Shown piece by piece: positions 47,932-58,129 of a stretch of 64,000 bases of DNA. Source of the stretch: Agelaius tricolor. Lineage: Eukaryota; Chordata; Aves; Passeriformes; Icteridae. Numbering within the stretch: the first letter of the stretch is position 1; each line of letters begins with the position of its first letter. The translations under genes were made by a program, and so were the position numbers. The stretch covers positions 3,557,001 through 3,621,000 of the forward strand of contig JALJCS010000039.1 of assembly GCA_023055355.1 (NCBI GenBank), written 5' to 3'. The notes under the pieces are model-generated. The model was given only the letters and a program-made list of their open reading frames with translations. It ran no database searches and was not told the origin of the DNA.

Positions 47932-50900
47932 ATGGGGGGTACACTTTCCCAGGAACAAATAGAGATTCTGTCCGACCTACAAGGCGTGGCAGACATACAC
48001 ACTAAGGGGATCCCAAAGAAAAAGCTTAGAGAATTATTGCTGTGGGTGCGGTGTAATACCCGTACTCAGAAACAAGGTTGTTATTTGAAGTAGGCTTTTG
48101 GCAAGAAGTTAACAGACATCTATATTTTCTAGCCATCAATGAGGATAAGACAGCCTTAAAATTGCTGTCCTCAGCAAGAATTATGTTAGAGGCGACCTCG
48201 ACTCAATTTAGGGGGTCAGCCAGGCAACAAATTGTTGCGAGTCCCACAAGGGCAGAGGGAGCAGAGCAAGGTTCCAAGCAGAAATTGGCTCTGATCTCAA
48301 TTGGTCCGGGGGAAAAGGTGCCCGAGAAAAGGGTACAAGGAGAAATGTCATTGCCTTCAATCCCACCATTCCGAAAACCCAAGGGAACCCTAAAGCACCC
48401 TGAGACCCCAGAGAGTGCAGGGGCTTCAGACTCCGACTCAGCCACTGATGATACCATTCCACTCCCTGATGAAATGAGATTTTCTCCTAGCGACATCGAA
48501 GAGACAGGCCACTCTTCAGGAGTGTACCGTCCCGATTCGCAGGAATCAGGGCAGGAGGAGGTGGAAAACGTGGCGGAGTCGGGGAGGGGGGTTCAAAGGG
48601 AACAAAAGGGGAGGGGGGATGCGCTCTCTCGTGGCAGGCGCAGCGGTGCGGAAGCGGAAGCGGCGGCAGCCGGCGGGGGGGGCATGGAGGCGATGGGAGA
48701 CACGGGTTCTGGTGCGGCTTTTGCGAGCGCAACGCCGAGAGCGGCGGCAGCTTCCTCTAGAGCGGTGCCAAAAGCGCGCGGGTCGAGCAAAGCTCAGGGA
48801 ACAGCCGGGGAGGGCTCTCAAACCGGCGCGGCAGCGTCAGACACGGGCGGCAAGGGCGGAGCAGCTGCAGAGCTCCGGCAAGCTGCCATGGGGGGACGCA
48901 GGAGACGCGCGGTGGTGACGTCAGACGCGGAAGTCTGGACCCGGAGATCGGCTCGAATCGCGGCACGGAAGGGGACACCCGCGGAGGGGGGGCTGCGCGC
49001 TTCGGCGGGGGGTGTGGATACAGCGTCAGAGGAGGAGGAGAGAGGGGCAGGAACAGACAATAGGGAGGAGGCTTCGGAGGTGGAGCGGGACGGAGACAGT
49101 GACGTCAGTACAGGGGAGGCAGAGGGCGTCCCCGAAGGCACGCATGCGCGGGAAGTGCCGGCGGAGCGAGGTCGGGGGCGGGTCCGATCCTCTGTGACGT
49201 CTGGGGCGAAAAGGAGGAGCCACGCTCGGGGTTCGACATCCCGGGGCTCCACCCCCTCTCTGGGCCCGATGCCTTTAGCCTCAAACCCCATGGTTCAAAC
49301 CCCTTCCACCCAAAAGAAACGCTCAAGTACTCAACCCTCAATGCCAGCTCAGTCAACAGCCATGCAAACAAGGTTGCGGGCGTTGCAGTTTGCTGAGCAA
49401 GGACCGATGGAGTTCGTGTCGTCATCAAGGTTGTCCAGGCAGGCGACAGCGCCACCTCGTGGAGGGATGACCACATTGCAGGACACGTCGGACCTGCTCG
49501 ACAGCGCCACCACATCACCTACTGGCCAAATTGCAACAATGCAGCAATTTTTTCCAACAATTCATAAAAAGAAAGCCACATTAAAGAAGATAAAAACAAC
49601 AACAACAACACAACAAAAGGATAATATTCCATCAACTTCAGGATCATATGAAGTTGAAGACAGTTCAGATGAAGCACAGCCTCAAGAAGAAGAAATGATA
49701 CACATTACAGCAAGAGAGGGAATTCCAGCATGGATGCTTTCAGCAGCGGAAGCAGCAAGGAATCTTCTGCAGTCTTTTGATGCAGCAAAAAGAACACGTT
49801 CAAGAGAGCCTCAAGTTTCTTTTCCAGATTTAGGAGCAAGACTGAGGACCTCAAGTCAAAGAACATGGAGCAAAGGATCACCAAGAGCCTCCACGATTCC
49901 ATTGTGCAGGCAATGGCCAATGGAGTTTCCAGAAGAGGATGAAGAAGAACAACCAATAGAACCAATAGACTGGAAGGAAATTAGAAATGAATTATCAAAA
50001 GAAAAGGGTTTGATCAGAGGATCAGGAGACATAATAATGCCAGTGACATATGATGCACAAGGTCAAAATCCAAGGTGGGAAAGGCTGGGTCACGAGGTGA
50101 TCAAGGACTTATCAAAGGCCATTCAGAACAATGGGCTGAATTCGCAGTACTTCAAACAGCTCCTGAAGGGGACATTCAATACGTATGATTTCACGCCATT
50201 CGACATTCGATGTCTTGTGTCGATGATTCTCACTGACACACAAAGTCTTATCTGGGACAGAAGATGGAGAAGATATCTCGCAGAGTTGAGAGCCAGCTAT
50301 CAAGGTGGGCCAAACGCAAACCTCACAGAAGCACAGTTGGCAGGAGATCCTCCAGATGACAATCCAGTGGAGCAAGCAGCACGGCTTCCACGACGGGTGC
50401 TGAATGACATCAAAGAAGCAGCACGCAAAGCGATCTTGCAGATTGCTCCGGCGGGAGTTCCGGACGTCCCATTCTCATGCATCAGGCAAGGTCCCACAGA
50501 ACCATTCTCATCTTTCATAGATCGACTCTCGCAAGCTGTGGATCGACAGGTGACGATTGACGAGGCGAAGCAACCTCTCATGGAAAGTTTAGCTTTCGGC
50601 AATGCCAACCCGGATTGTCAACAGGTCATCAGCGCAATGCCAGGACGGCCATCCTTGGCAGAGATGGTGGAGGCATGCAGCAGAGTGGGAACACCTCAGC
50701 ACGTCGCATCAATCGTGAGGGATGAGCTGAGAGGAGAATGGGGAGAACAGATAAAAAGAAACCCGGAGAGGCAGTCAGAAGATCAGGACAAGGTTGAAAA
50801 GATGCTGGAAAAGGTACTCCAACAACAGAATGAAAACATAAATAAAGTTCTTGCAACCATCCAGAAGAAGAACAATCCATCAGGAGGACAATGCTACAAA

Positions 50901-51260
50901 TGTGGGGCGTTTGGACACTTGAAAAAGAATTGTCCACATGCACATGCGCAAGTGCAGACACAAAAGCCTGCAAAGCCACTTTGTGCGCGGTGTGGAAGAG
51001 GAAGACACTCTGTGAAGGAATGTTTTTCCCAGACAGACGTGGAAGGGAATCCTTTACCACTTCCGGGAAACGGGAGAAGGAGCGCGCCCACAAACCGTCA
51101 GCGCGCGTCGACACAAGTGATGGCGGTGACACAACAACCAACAGGACAATCATCGGGGATCGTCAAGCAGACGCCCTCAGCAAACTCCTCAGCCGATTCT
51201 CAAGCGATCCAGAACTCCTTCCACCAGGAGCACAGTGCACACTGGCAACTTCCAAATTAA
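47932..51260 (+). pseudogene. gag: gag of the betaretrovirus-like provirus (frameshift in matrix)
   Basis: The ATG at 47932 begins MGGTLSQEQ, with a myristoylatable glycine, but that frame stops at 48091-48093. The rest of Gag is open in another frame from about 48060 to 51260, so a one-base shift lies near 48060-48080. Domains: matrix-like start; a very long low-complexity region (about 48530-49300) rich in Gly, Ala, Arg, Glu and CpG; capsid with the major homology region (QGPTEPFSSFIDRLSQAV from 50487); and two CCHC knuckles in nucleocapsid (CYKCGAFGHLKKNC at 50892 and CARCGRGRHSVKEC at 50982). Two knuckles fit beta- and alpharetroviruses. Gag is the structural polyprotein of virions. Its size (over 1060 residues) is large for the family because of the insert. 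Confidence 0.85.
51065..51106 (+). promoter_or_regulatory. gag-pro -1 ribosomal frameshift site
   Basis: GGGAAAC at 51065-51071 lies in the correct gag phase (G GGA AAC). A 10-nt spacer follows, then a six-base GC stem (GCGCGC at 51082-51087 and 51101-51106). The same heptamer serves gag-pro in a primate betaretrovirus. Confidence 0.75.
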
Positions 51261-51913
51261 TTTGCTTTCTGGATGAAAGTCATGCGGAGGTTCCAACAGG
51301 AATCCGCGGAGACTCACACAAAAAACAAGATTTCTTAATAATAGGACAGGATAGGAGCAGAATCCTAGGACTTATTGTTTATCCATCAGTTGTTTCCGCA
51401 GACAAAAATATGGAACTGACAGTTCTGGCAAAAGCACTTCGTCCACCATTGACCGTGGCGGAAAACACTCAGATCGCGAGAGCTTTTGCTTTGCCACCAC
51501 ATGCCATTGAAGTCATGTCAATCTTCGATGAAGAAGGGCTTCCTTTGAGGGAACATGTCGAAATACATACCACATGGGTAAAGCACATAGGTCGAGATCG
51601 ACCCACGCTCACATGCCAATTAACTTGTGGAGACAGAACAATAGAAGTCAGAGGCATGCTCGATACAGGGGCAGATGTCACGGTAATATCCTACATCTTT
51701 TGGCCTCGCAACTGGAGCTTGATTGCACCCTTGGGATCTCTCTCAGGCATAGGGGGAGTTTCTCTGTGTCTGCAGAGTGAGAATGCCATCGTTGTCACGG
51801 GACCAGGAAACAAGACGGCGATCATTCGTCCTTTCGTTGTGCAGAAGCCAATCACAGTTTGGGGACGAGATCTCTTGGCACAATGGGGTACGAAGATCGA
51901 GGTGGATTTTTAG
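51065..51913 (+). CDS. pro: pro: dUTPase-like domain and aspartic protease
   Basis: This frame is entered by the -1 shift at 51065 and runs to TAG at 51911. The N-terminal half (about 51240-51460) resembles a degenerate dUTPase: GLIVYPSVVSADKNMELTVL matches the beta-hairpin motif of retroviral dUTPases. The C-terminal half is a retroviral protease with the catalytic triad in LDTGADVTVI (Asp at 51662) and a late GRDLLAQWG segment. A dUTPase in front of protease is typical of betaretroviruses, where the enzyme limits uracil incorporation. I did not see all dUTPase motifs, so activity is doubtful. The protease motifs look intact. Confidence 0.8.
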   Translation, partial: GKREKERAHKPSARVDTSDGGDTTTNRTIIGDRQADALSKLLSRFSSDPELLPPGAQCTLATSKLICFLDESHAEVPTGIRGDSHKKQDFLIIGQDRSRILGLIVYPSVVSADKNMELTVLAKALRPPLTVAENTQIARAFALPPHAIEVMSIFDEEGLPLREHVEIHTTWVKHIGRDRPTLTCQLTCGDRTIEVRGMLDTGADVTVISYIFWPRNWSLIAPLGSLSGIGGVSLCLQSENAIVVTGPGNKTAIIRPFVVQKPITVWGRDLLAQWGTKIEVDF

Positions 51914-54597
51914 TAGGGGTCACTGCGGCACTCTCCACATTGAAGTTGACTTGGAAAACAGATGATCCAGTCTGGGTGGATCAGTGGCCCCTGGAGCGAA
52001 AAAAGTTGAGTGCATTGAAAACCTTGGTCCAAGAACAGTTGCAGAAAGGACACATCAAGCCAACAAACAGCCCTTGGAATTCTCCAGTGTTTGTCATCAA
52101 GAAGAAGCTGTCAGGCAAATGGAGGTTGTTGCACGATCTCAGGAAGATCAATGAAGTCCTCGAAGACATGGGACCACTTCAGCTGGGTCTTCCATCTGTT
52201 TCGATGATTCCCAGAGACTGGCCGCTTGTGGTCATTGACCTCAAGGATTGTTTCTTCAGCATTCCACTTCATCCGGATGATGCTCCGAGGCTTGCCTTTT
52301 CAGTTCCAAGTATCAACAAGGAAACGCCTCTGCAGCGGTACCATTGGGTCGTTCTTCCTCAGGGCCTAAAAAACTCGCCGACAATCTGCCAATGGTACGT
52401 GGCACGAGCTTTGTCACCAGCGCGGAAGAAATTCCCGAAGATGAGAATCATTCATTATATGGATGATTTGCTCATTGCGGCATCGACACAACAAGAGCTG
52501 CAAAAGGCTCGTGACTGTGTGATTGCAGAAGTGCAAAAGGCAGGTCTGGAAATCAGTGTTTCAAAGATTCAAGAGGTCGCGCCTTGGAAATATCTAGGGT
52601 GGAAAATCTCGGAGAGAACAATAAGGCCTCAAAAGATGGAAATCAGCACAAGAGTCAACAATCTACATGATTTACAACAACTTCTAGGGGAAATCAACTG
52701 GATGAGGTCGATTTTGGGAATCACAAACAGTGACATTCCAGCGTTGCTTGATCTCTTGAGAGGAGATGCAGACATTCGATATCCCAGGACGCTCACAAAA
52801 GAAGCAAAGAAGGAGTTGGAAAAAGTTACAGATGCCATTCAGAAGAGACAGGCACATCGATTCGTTGAATCATTGCCTTTCCAGTTAGCAGTGTTGGGAA
52901 AGAAAGCACAATTCCATGGTTTAATCTTCCAATGGGACGCATCTCAGAGAGATCCTTTAATAATCATAGAGTGGATTTTCTTACCGTATAGGCCTTCAAA
53001 GACAATTCTGACAGATTTGGAGATGGCAGCACAGATCATCATAAAAGGGAGAACAAGATTGCTGACAATGGCGGGACGAGAATTTTCAAAGATATATCTG
53101 CCTTTGAAGAAAGATTATTTCGATTGGGCGATGCAGAAATCAAAATATTTGTTAATTGCATTGTTAGCTTTTCCAGGAGCTTGCACAATCAACTTTCCAC
53201 AACATAGAATGTTGCAATCACAAATATGCTACAGAGCAAAGCCAAAAATAAGTGAAGAACCTCTGGACGGGATCACAGTGTTCACTGATGGCTCAGGAAA
53301 GACACACAAGTCAGTGATCACGTGGATGAACTCAACGACAGGGGAATGGGAATCAAACGTGAAGACGGTTCAAGGTTCTCCACAAATTGTGGAGTTGGCA
53401 GCTGTTGTCCGAGCATTTCAGTTGTTCCAACAACCGCTCAATTTGGTCACGGACTCTGCATATGTTGCAGGTGTGGTCAAACGATTGGAAGGTTCGCTCT
53501 TGAAAGAAGTCAGCAATGAAGTTTTATATTCCTATCTAGTGAGCATGAAAGCAGTGCTAGAAAGCAGGGAAGAAGAATATTTCATCACTCACATCAGAGC
53601 ACACACAACACTTCCAGGATTTCTAGCGGAAGGGAATGCTCAGGCAGACAGGTTGACAATGCCCATTTCACAAACACTTCCGGACATTTTTGAGCAAGCA
53701 CGACTGAGTCATGCATTTTTTCATTAGAATGCGCAGGCGCTGATGGAATCCTTTCGTCTCACAAAAACTCAGGCGAGGGAAATCATTAGTGCTTGTCCAG
53801 ATTGTAAACTCGTGTTTCCACCTGCTTCGACAGGAGCAGTCAATCCACGAGGACTGCAAAGTCTTCAGCTGTGGCAAACAGATGTCACAAAATATCCATC
53901 ATTTGGGAGACTCAAAAATGTTCATGTATCCGTAGATATATTTTCAGGGGCAGTCTTTGCTTCAGCACATGCAGGGGAAACAGCAGAACATGCTTGTCGA
54001 CATTTTTTACAAGCGTTTGCATCATTAGGTGTGCCTCAAGAAATAAAAACAGATAATGGTCCAACATATACAGGCAGGGTGCTTGACAGATTCCTGAAAA
54101 GATGGGGTGTCAGACACACATTTGGCATTCCACATTCACCCACAGGTCAGGGAATCATTGAAAGAACACATCACACCCTGAAATCCCTTTTGGACAGGCA
54201 GAAAAGGGGGGAGCCAGAGGCGACACCACACATGAAGTTAAACAAAGCATTGTATGTGTTGAATTTTCTTAACAGTTCATCTTCTGAACCCAATCCACCA
54301 ATCGTGAGGCATTTTTTAAACAGCTCTCAGGCAAAACTAAGGGAGAATCCTTTGGTTTTGATCAGAAACCCAGAGACAGGACAAATAGAGGGTCCTTTCA
54401 AACTAATCACTTGGGGCAAGGGTTTCGCTTGTGTTTCCACAGGGCGAGGGCTGAAGTGGGTGTCAGCGCGGCACGTGAAGCCATTTCGAACAAGAGAGCA
54501 AGAGAGCACAGATCCCGGAAGCAGAGAAACAAGCACACAGATGGAGGAAGAAACTCAAGTTGTGAGCAACAACTCAGAAGGAGAACAAAAAGAATAA
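51859..54597 (+). pseudogene. pol: pol: reverse transcriptase, RNase H and integrase with one in-frame TAG
   Basis: Open from the pro overlap to 53724, then TAG at 53725-53727, then the same frame continues to the stop at 54595-54597. Reverse transcriptase: VVLPQGLKNSPTICQ and the catalytic YMDD at 52456-52467. RNase H: FTDGSG (Asp at 53287), LVTDSAYVAGV and HTTLPGFLAEGNAQADRL. Integrase: His-His (HAFFH) before the TAG and CPDC after it form the zinc-binding site. Catalytic Asp 53881, Asp 54052 and Glu 54160 give DD35E spacing. The C-terminal part (GPFKLITWGKGFACV) fits the DNA-binding domain. The single TAG inside the zinc-binding region is the only break seen in pol. Most similar in layout to betaretroviral pol. 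Confidence 0.88.
51904..51991 (+). promoter_or_regulatory. pro-pol -1 ribosomal frameshift site
   Basis: GGATTTT at 51904-51910 lies in pro phase (G GAT TTT), right before the pro stop. After five bases a ten-pair stem can form between GGGGTCACTG (51916-51925) and CAGTGGCCCC (51982-51991), with one G-U pair. A GGATTTA site is used at the same junction in mouse mammary tumour virus. Confidence 0.75.
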
Positions 54598-54639
54598 AAA
54601 CTTTGGGGGGTTTTTTCCTTTGCGGCTTTGAGTGGGAGC

Positions 54640-56006
54640 ATGAAAATGGTTTTTTATAAGGGTGAAGTCGTGAGTTTTATGATGCTCATGCTTTCATCTG
54701 TTGCTTTAAGCAATGGAGCAAATCTACCTGTCAGTCAGCCAAAACAAAATGTTTGGGAAACGTTAGCCCAGGCAGCAAATTTAGAAAGTATCTGCCTGAC
54801 ACATTCGAAACCAGGGAAACCATTCACAGCATGCATGGTTGGGTTGCCAGTGGGCAAATGGCCAATTCCAGGGCATCCTCCAATGGAGATTTCGCAGGTC
54901 ATCAAAGATCCTGTGAATGAATGGTGTGCGTGGACGCATCTTTTACCTGTGGTTTCTACCGAACCGCAGGAATTGGAAATTTTCGGGTCCACAACAATGG
55001 AGCTGTGCATGAAATTTGAGAATTCGAATGTGTCAAGGACAAACAAAAGCATTGATGCACACCAAATCACGAATATTATAGAAACGCATCAGCTTGGTGC
55101 AATCACACTGTGACGACAGCCAAAGGATCAATCCAGGTCCCAGTGCAATTGCCACGTGGGTAGTTTTTAATTTGTGGGGACAGAATTTGGCACGGCATTC
55201 CTGCAAATGCCAAGGGAGGTCCATGCAGCATTGGGAGGATTTCAATGTTGTCACCAGATTTGAAAGTGTTGAGAGAACCAAAACACAAAGAGAAAAGGTC
55301 CTTGCAACATTACAGTGCAGACTGTGATGATGAAGTATACACCTGGGACAAGGCAAGGAGAATTGCAGCAGCAATTTTCTCACCTCAGACAGCGTCGGGG
55401 GTGGCCTTGACTCAACTGGACCACATGGGTTGTTGGTTGAGCAAGCATGCTCAATCAGTCTCTCTCGCTTTGAGTGACATGTTAAAAGATATAAGCAGTG
55501 TGAGAGAGGCAACTCTTCAAAATAGGGCAGCAATCGATTATCTGTTGCTTGCTCATGGACATGGATGTGAAGAGTTTGAGGGAATGTGCTGCATGAATCT
55601 CTCAGATCATTCAAGATCAATTCATGAAAGCATTCAAAATATAAAAGACAGTATAAAGAAATTAGGCGAAATCACTAAGTCATGGATTGATGATGTGGCG
55701 GGATTTTTTGATCTTTCTCCCTTATGGAGAGGGTTTTTAAAAATGGGATTTTATATTTTAATAATACTCTTAGTCCTCATGCTCATTGTCCCATGCATCT
55801 TTATGTGTGTGAGACGTGCCATGAGTCAAGTTGCCAAAGAAGTCTTCTTGGTGCAAACAGAAGGGGGAGATGTGGGATCTCAGCACATCGTTCCCGATAT
55901 CCAGAGATGCCAGGAGAACCCTTGGGGGTCTCGAAAACCCTGGAATGTTGCCAAGAGTGTTTGGTGGCTTGATTTTGATCCATCCACAGAAGTAACAAGA
56001 GTCTGA
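54640..56006 (+). pseudogene. env: env of the provirus: alpharetrovirus-type, frameshifted
   Basis: The ATG at 54640 begins a signal-peptide-like segment (VVSFMMLMLSSVALS). This frame stops at 55111-55113, but homology continues in a second frame from about 55080, which itself has a TAG near 55161 and is then open to 56006. The surface part is short for the family. The transmembrane part has an internal fusion-peptide-like stretch between cysteines, a heptad region, CEEFEGMCC (CX6CC, at 55566), a membrane span (about 55742-55810, FYILIILLVLMLIV) and a tail that runs into the 3' LTR. The CX6CC and internal fusion peptide resemble avian leukosis-type Env. Not functional as it stands. Confidence 0.82.
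55859..55870 (+). other. Polypurine tract
   Basis: AGAAGGGGGAGA directly before the 3' LTR, the expected plus-strand primer. Confidence 0.85.
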
Positions 56007-56489
56007 GGACAAGAGAATCACTTTAGAGTACAAGGTGTAAAAGAGACACATTTAGAGGGTGAGATATAGACTTTAAGGTTTTTGGTACAGGGGGGTTATG
56101 GAGACAAGATGGAGAGATCGGGGCGTGTCTTGTCCTTCTTCTTTCTTCTTCTTGTCCTCCATCTCCTGTGATGATGTTGGCACTTAGAGATTGGTTTATG
56201 GTGAAGGTGCACTTGCTAACATGGGCAAAAAGCATTGGGAAATAAAGGTAAATATTGTATACGTAGGTTTTAGTATAAAAAGACATGACCGCCCCGTGGG
56301 TGGTCAGAGAGTGCCTGTGACTGCCTGCAGATCAGACCTCTGTTGGGCAGACAGAAAAATTTTGTAGATAAGAAATAATAAACAACCTGAAGACCGAAAG
56401 CTGAAGAGTCCAGACTCGTCCTTTGCATCGCGCCCACCAAAGAACCACTCTACCCGTGTCGGGGCAGAGACAGACAGCCGGACCCGACA
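55871..56489 (+). repeat. 3' LTR of the betaretrovirus-like provirus
   Basis: 619 bp, matching the 5' LTR end to end. TATAAA at 56274-56279, AATAAA at 56377-56382. Confidence 0.92.
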
Positions 56490-58129
56490 GTGAACCACAA
56501 TACTAATTATTCCCACAATCCAAGCATTTACTTATAACCCAGCTAGCATGTCCAGTATTGGAATGAATTAAATAAAGTTTACTAATGGAAATGGTAATTC
56601 CCTTTCTCCCCTGTACAATCCACAGGCTAAGGTCAGAATACAAAAACAGTCTTGATCTTTTTATCTGAAGTATTCCTCCCCAAAGCAGATGTTTTATTCA
56701 GGCAGTGCTTGAAACCAGTGATATAAGCATTGTCTTACTTCTTAATTCAGTGTTATTCTTTGTACATTTCTTGGATCATTTGGGTTTTTCTAAACTATTA
56801 CCACTCAGTCCCCATTGGAAAGTCAACTCAGTATCACCCGGTTTAAACGTGATAGTTCATTCTTCAGGTTTCTTCACAAGTCTTTTGATTCTGTTGACAT
56901 TAATTCACCCTCTTTCCATGATTCTGATTGTTGCTTCAGTAGTACCTGGAAAGGACTTCTTAATAGCCTAGTAATAAAAGAAAGACAATACTGCATTAAC
57001 TTCTAGCATTTGCTTTTCTTCCAAACTTTCTGGGTTTAGCTAAAAGCTTTCTCCAAGCAGCCTCTTCTTCTTCAATCTGTCTGTGCTAATAGCTGCAGAG
57101 GCAAATTCTTCTTTCTGTGAGTTACAGTTAGTTAAATAAGAAAAGCTAGACCAATTTCAACACGAGATGTATCACATCTATTGCTTTTTACTTTTTGGGC
57201 AGCATTTAATTGTTTTAGCCTTACAAACCCATTCTTCAGGAAAAAAGAAAACTTCTTTTTAACAGCAAACAAAACACACAAAAGAAAAAACTAGAAAAAC
57301 TTCTTACTTAAGAAAAACAACCCACTTTGTGAGGTTTGGAGAGTCATCAATCTCTGCTTTGATTTTATCTTTTAGTGCTAGCCCCGTCTCTTCACGGCCT
57401 TGCTGTCAATGCTGTTCTTCGCCCTTCCCCGGTGCTGCCACTTCGCTGCAGGGCCGGAGCAGGGGAGAGCAGCCACGGGCACGGGGACCCTGGGGGCAGC
57501 CTTGGCTCTCTTTTGCCCCCTCTCTCTCTCCTCTTATCTCTCTCTCTCTTTCCTTCTCTCTCTCGGCCCACGAACCGGGGCCGACGCTGCCATCCTGGGC
57601 TCGGGACCCCGGCAGTCTGGGAGCCCCCCGGCAGTTCCGCCACGGAGCCAGCGCGCTCCTGCCCGGCAAACCCGTGTGTCCCCTGCTGCCAGCACCGCCG
57701 CCGGGCCACCTCCATGGATCGGTGCCTGCCGCAGCCCCCGAGACCCCGCCGCTCGCAGGGAGCGGGCAGACACCTCCCAGCCCTGACAACCCCAAACTTG
57801 GCGTCCCCAGGCGCTCCTGACATTCTTTTTCTTTCTCTAGTCAACTTATCCTCTTTCCTTTTCAAGGAGGGTCCATCCTGCTAAACCCTTTCTGGACCCC
57901 AGTTCTGCATTGAATAACCTCCTAACAACCATGTGTTAAGACACTTCCCTGCCTTTCATGCAAAAAACCCGCATCCACACTCCTGCTCTCTTCTAGCACC
58001 AAGATGTCACCACTCTACACTCCAACATCTCAGAGTTTGCTAACCACCCCGCTACTTCAACTTCTCTCTTTCTTCTTCCCTGTTTTTTGTTTTTTCTTTT
58101 TTTGATTCAACACACCTCAGACAGTGCAA
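56490..58129. other. Intergenic DNA with a GC-rich island
   Basis: AT-rich flanks surround a GC-rich block at about 57370-57800 that includes a CTCT-rich run (57520-57566). Overlapping ORFs on both strands there have no recognisable domain. A minus-strand exon-like piece near 56925-57110 was not identified. No gene is claimed. Confidence 0.4.

Larger units (their letters stand above)
46882..56489 (+). mobile_element. Nearly full-length betaretrovirus-like provirus with alpharetrovirus-type env
   Basis: About 9.6 kb: LTR, primer site, gag, pro (with dUTPase-like domain), pol, env, polypurine tract, LTR. gag, pro and pol lie in three successive -1 frames, as in betaretroviruses. The env transmembrane part has the covalent-type CX6CC motif and the alpharetroviral arrangement. 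LTRs differ by roughly 27 substitutions by manual count (about 4-5%) plus small indels, so this is not a recent insertion. Defects seen: a frameshift in the matrix part of gag, a TAG in pol, and a frameshift plus TAG in env. No target duplication: the flanks (GATCTG before, GTGAAC after) do not match. Confidence 0.9.

Noticed and set aside
56925..57110. Minus-strand exon-like pieces (for example AIKKSFPGTTEATIRIMERG)
   Set aside because: Possible splice acceptor nearby, but I could not identify the gene or a continuing frame.
57329..57865. Overlapping ORFs of 130-170 codons on both strands
   Set aside because: GC-rich island with a CTCT run; open in several frames and without a domain, so probably chance.
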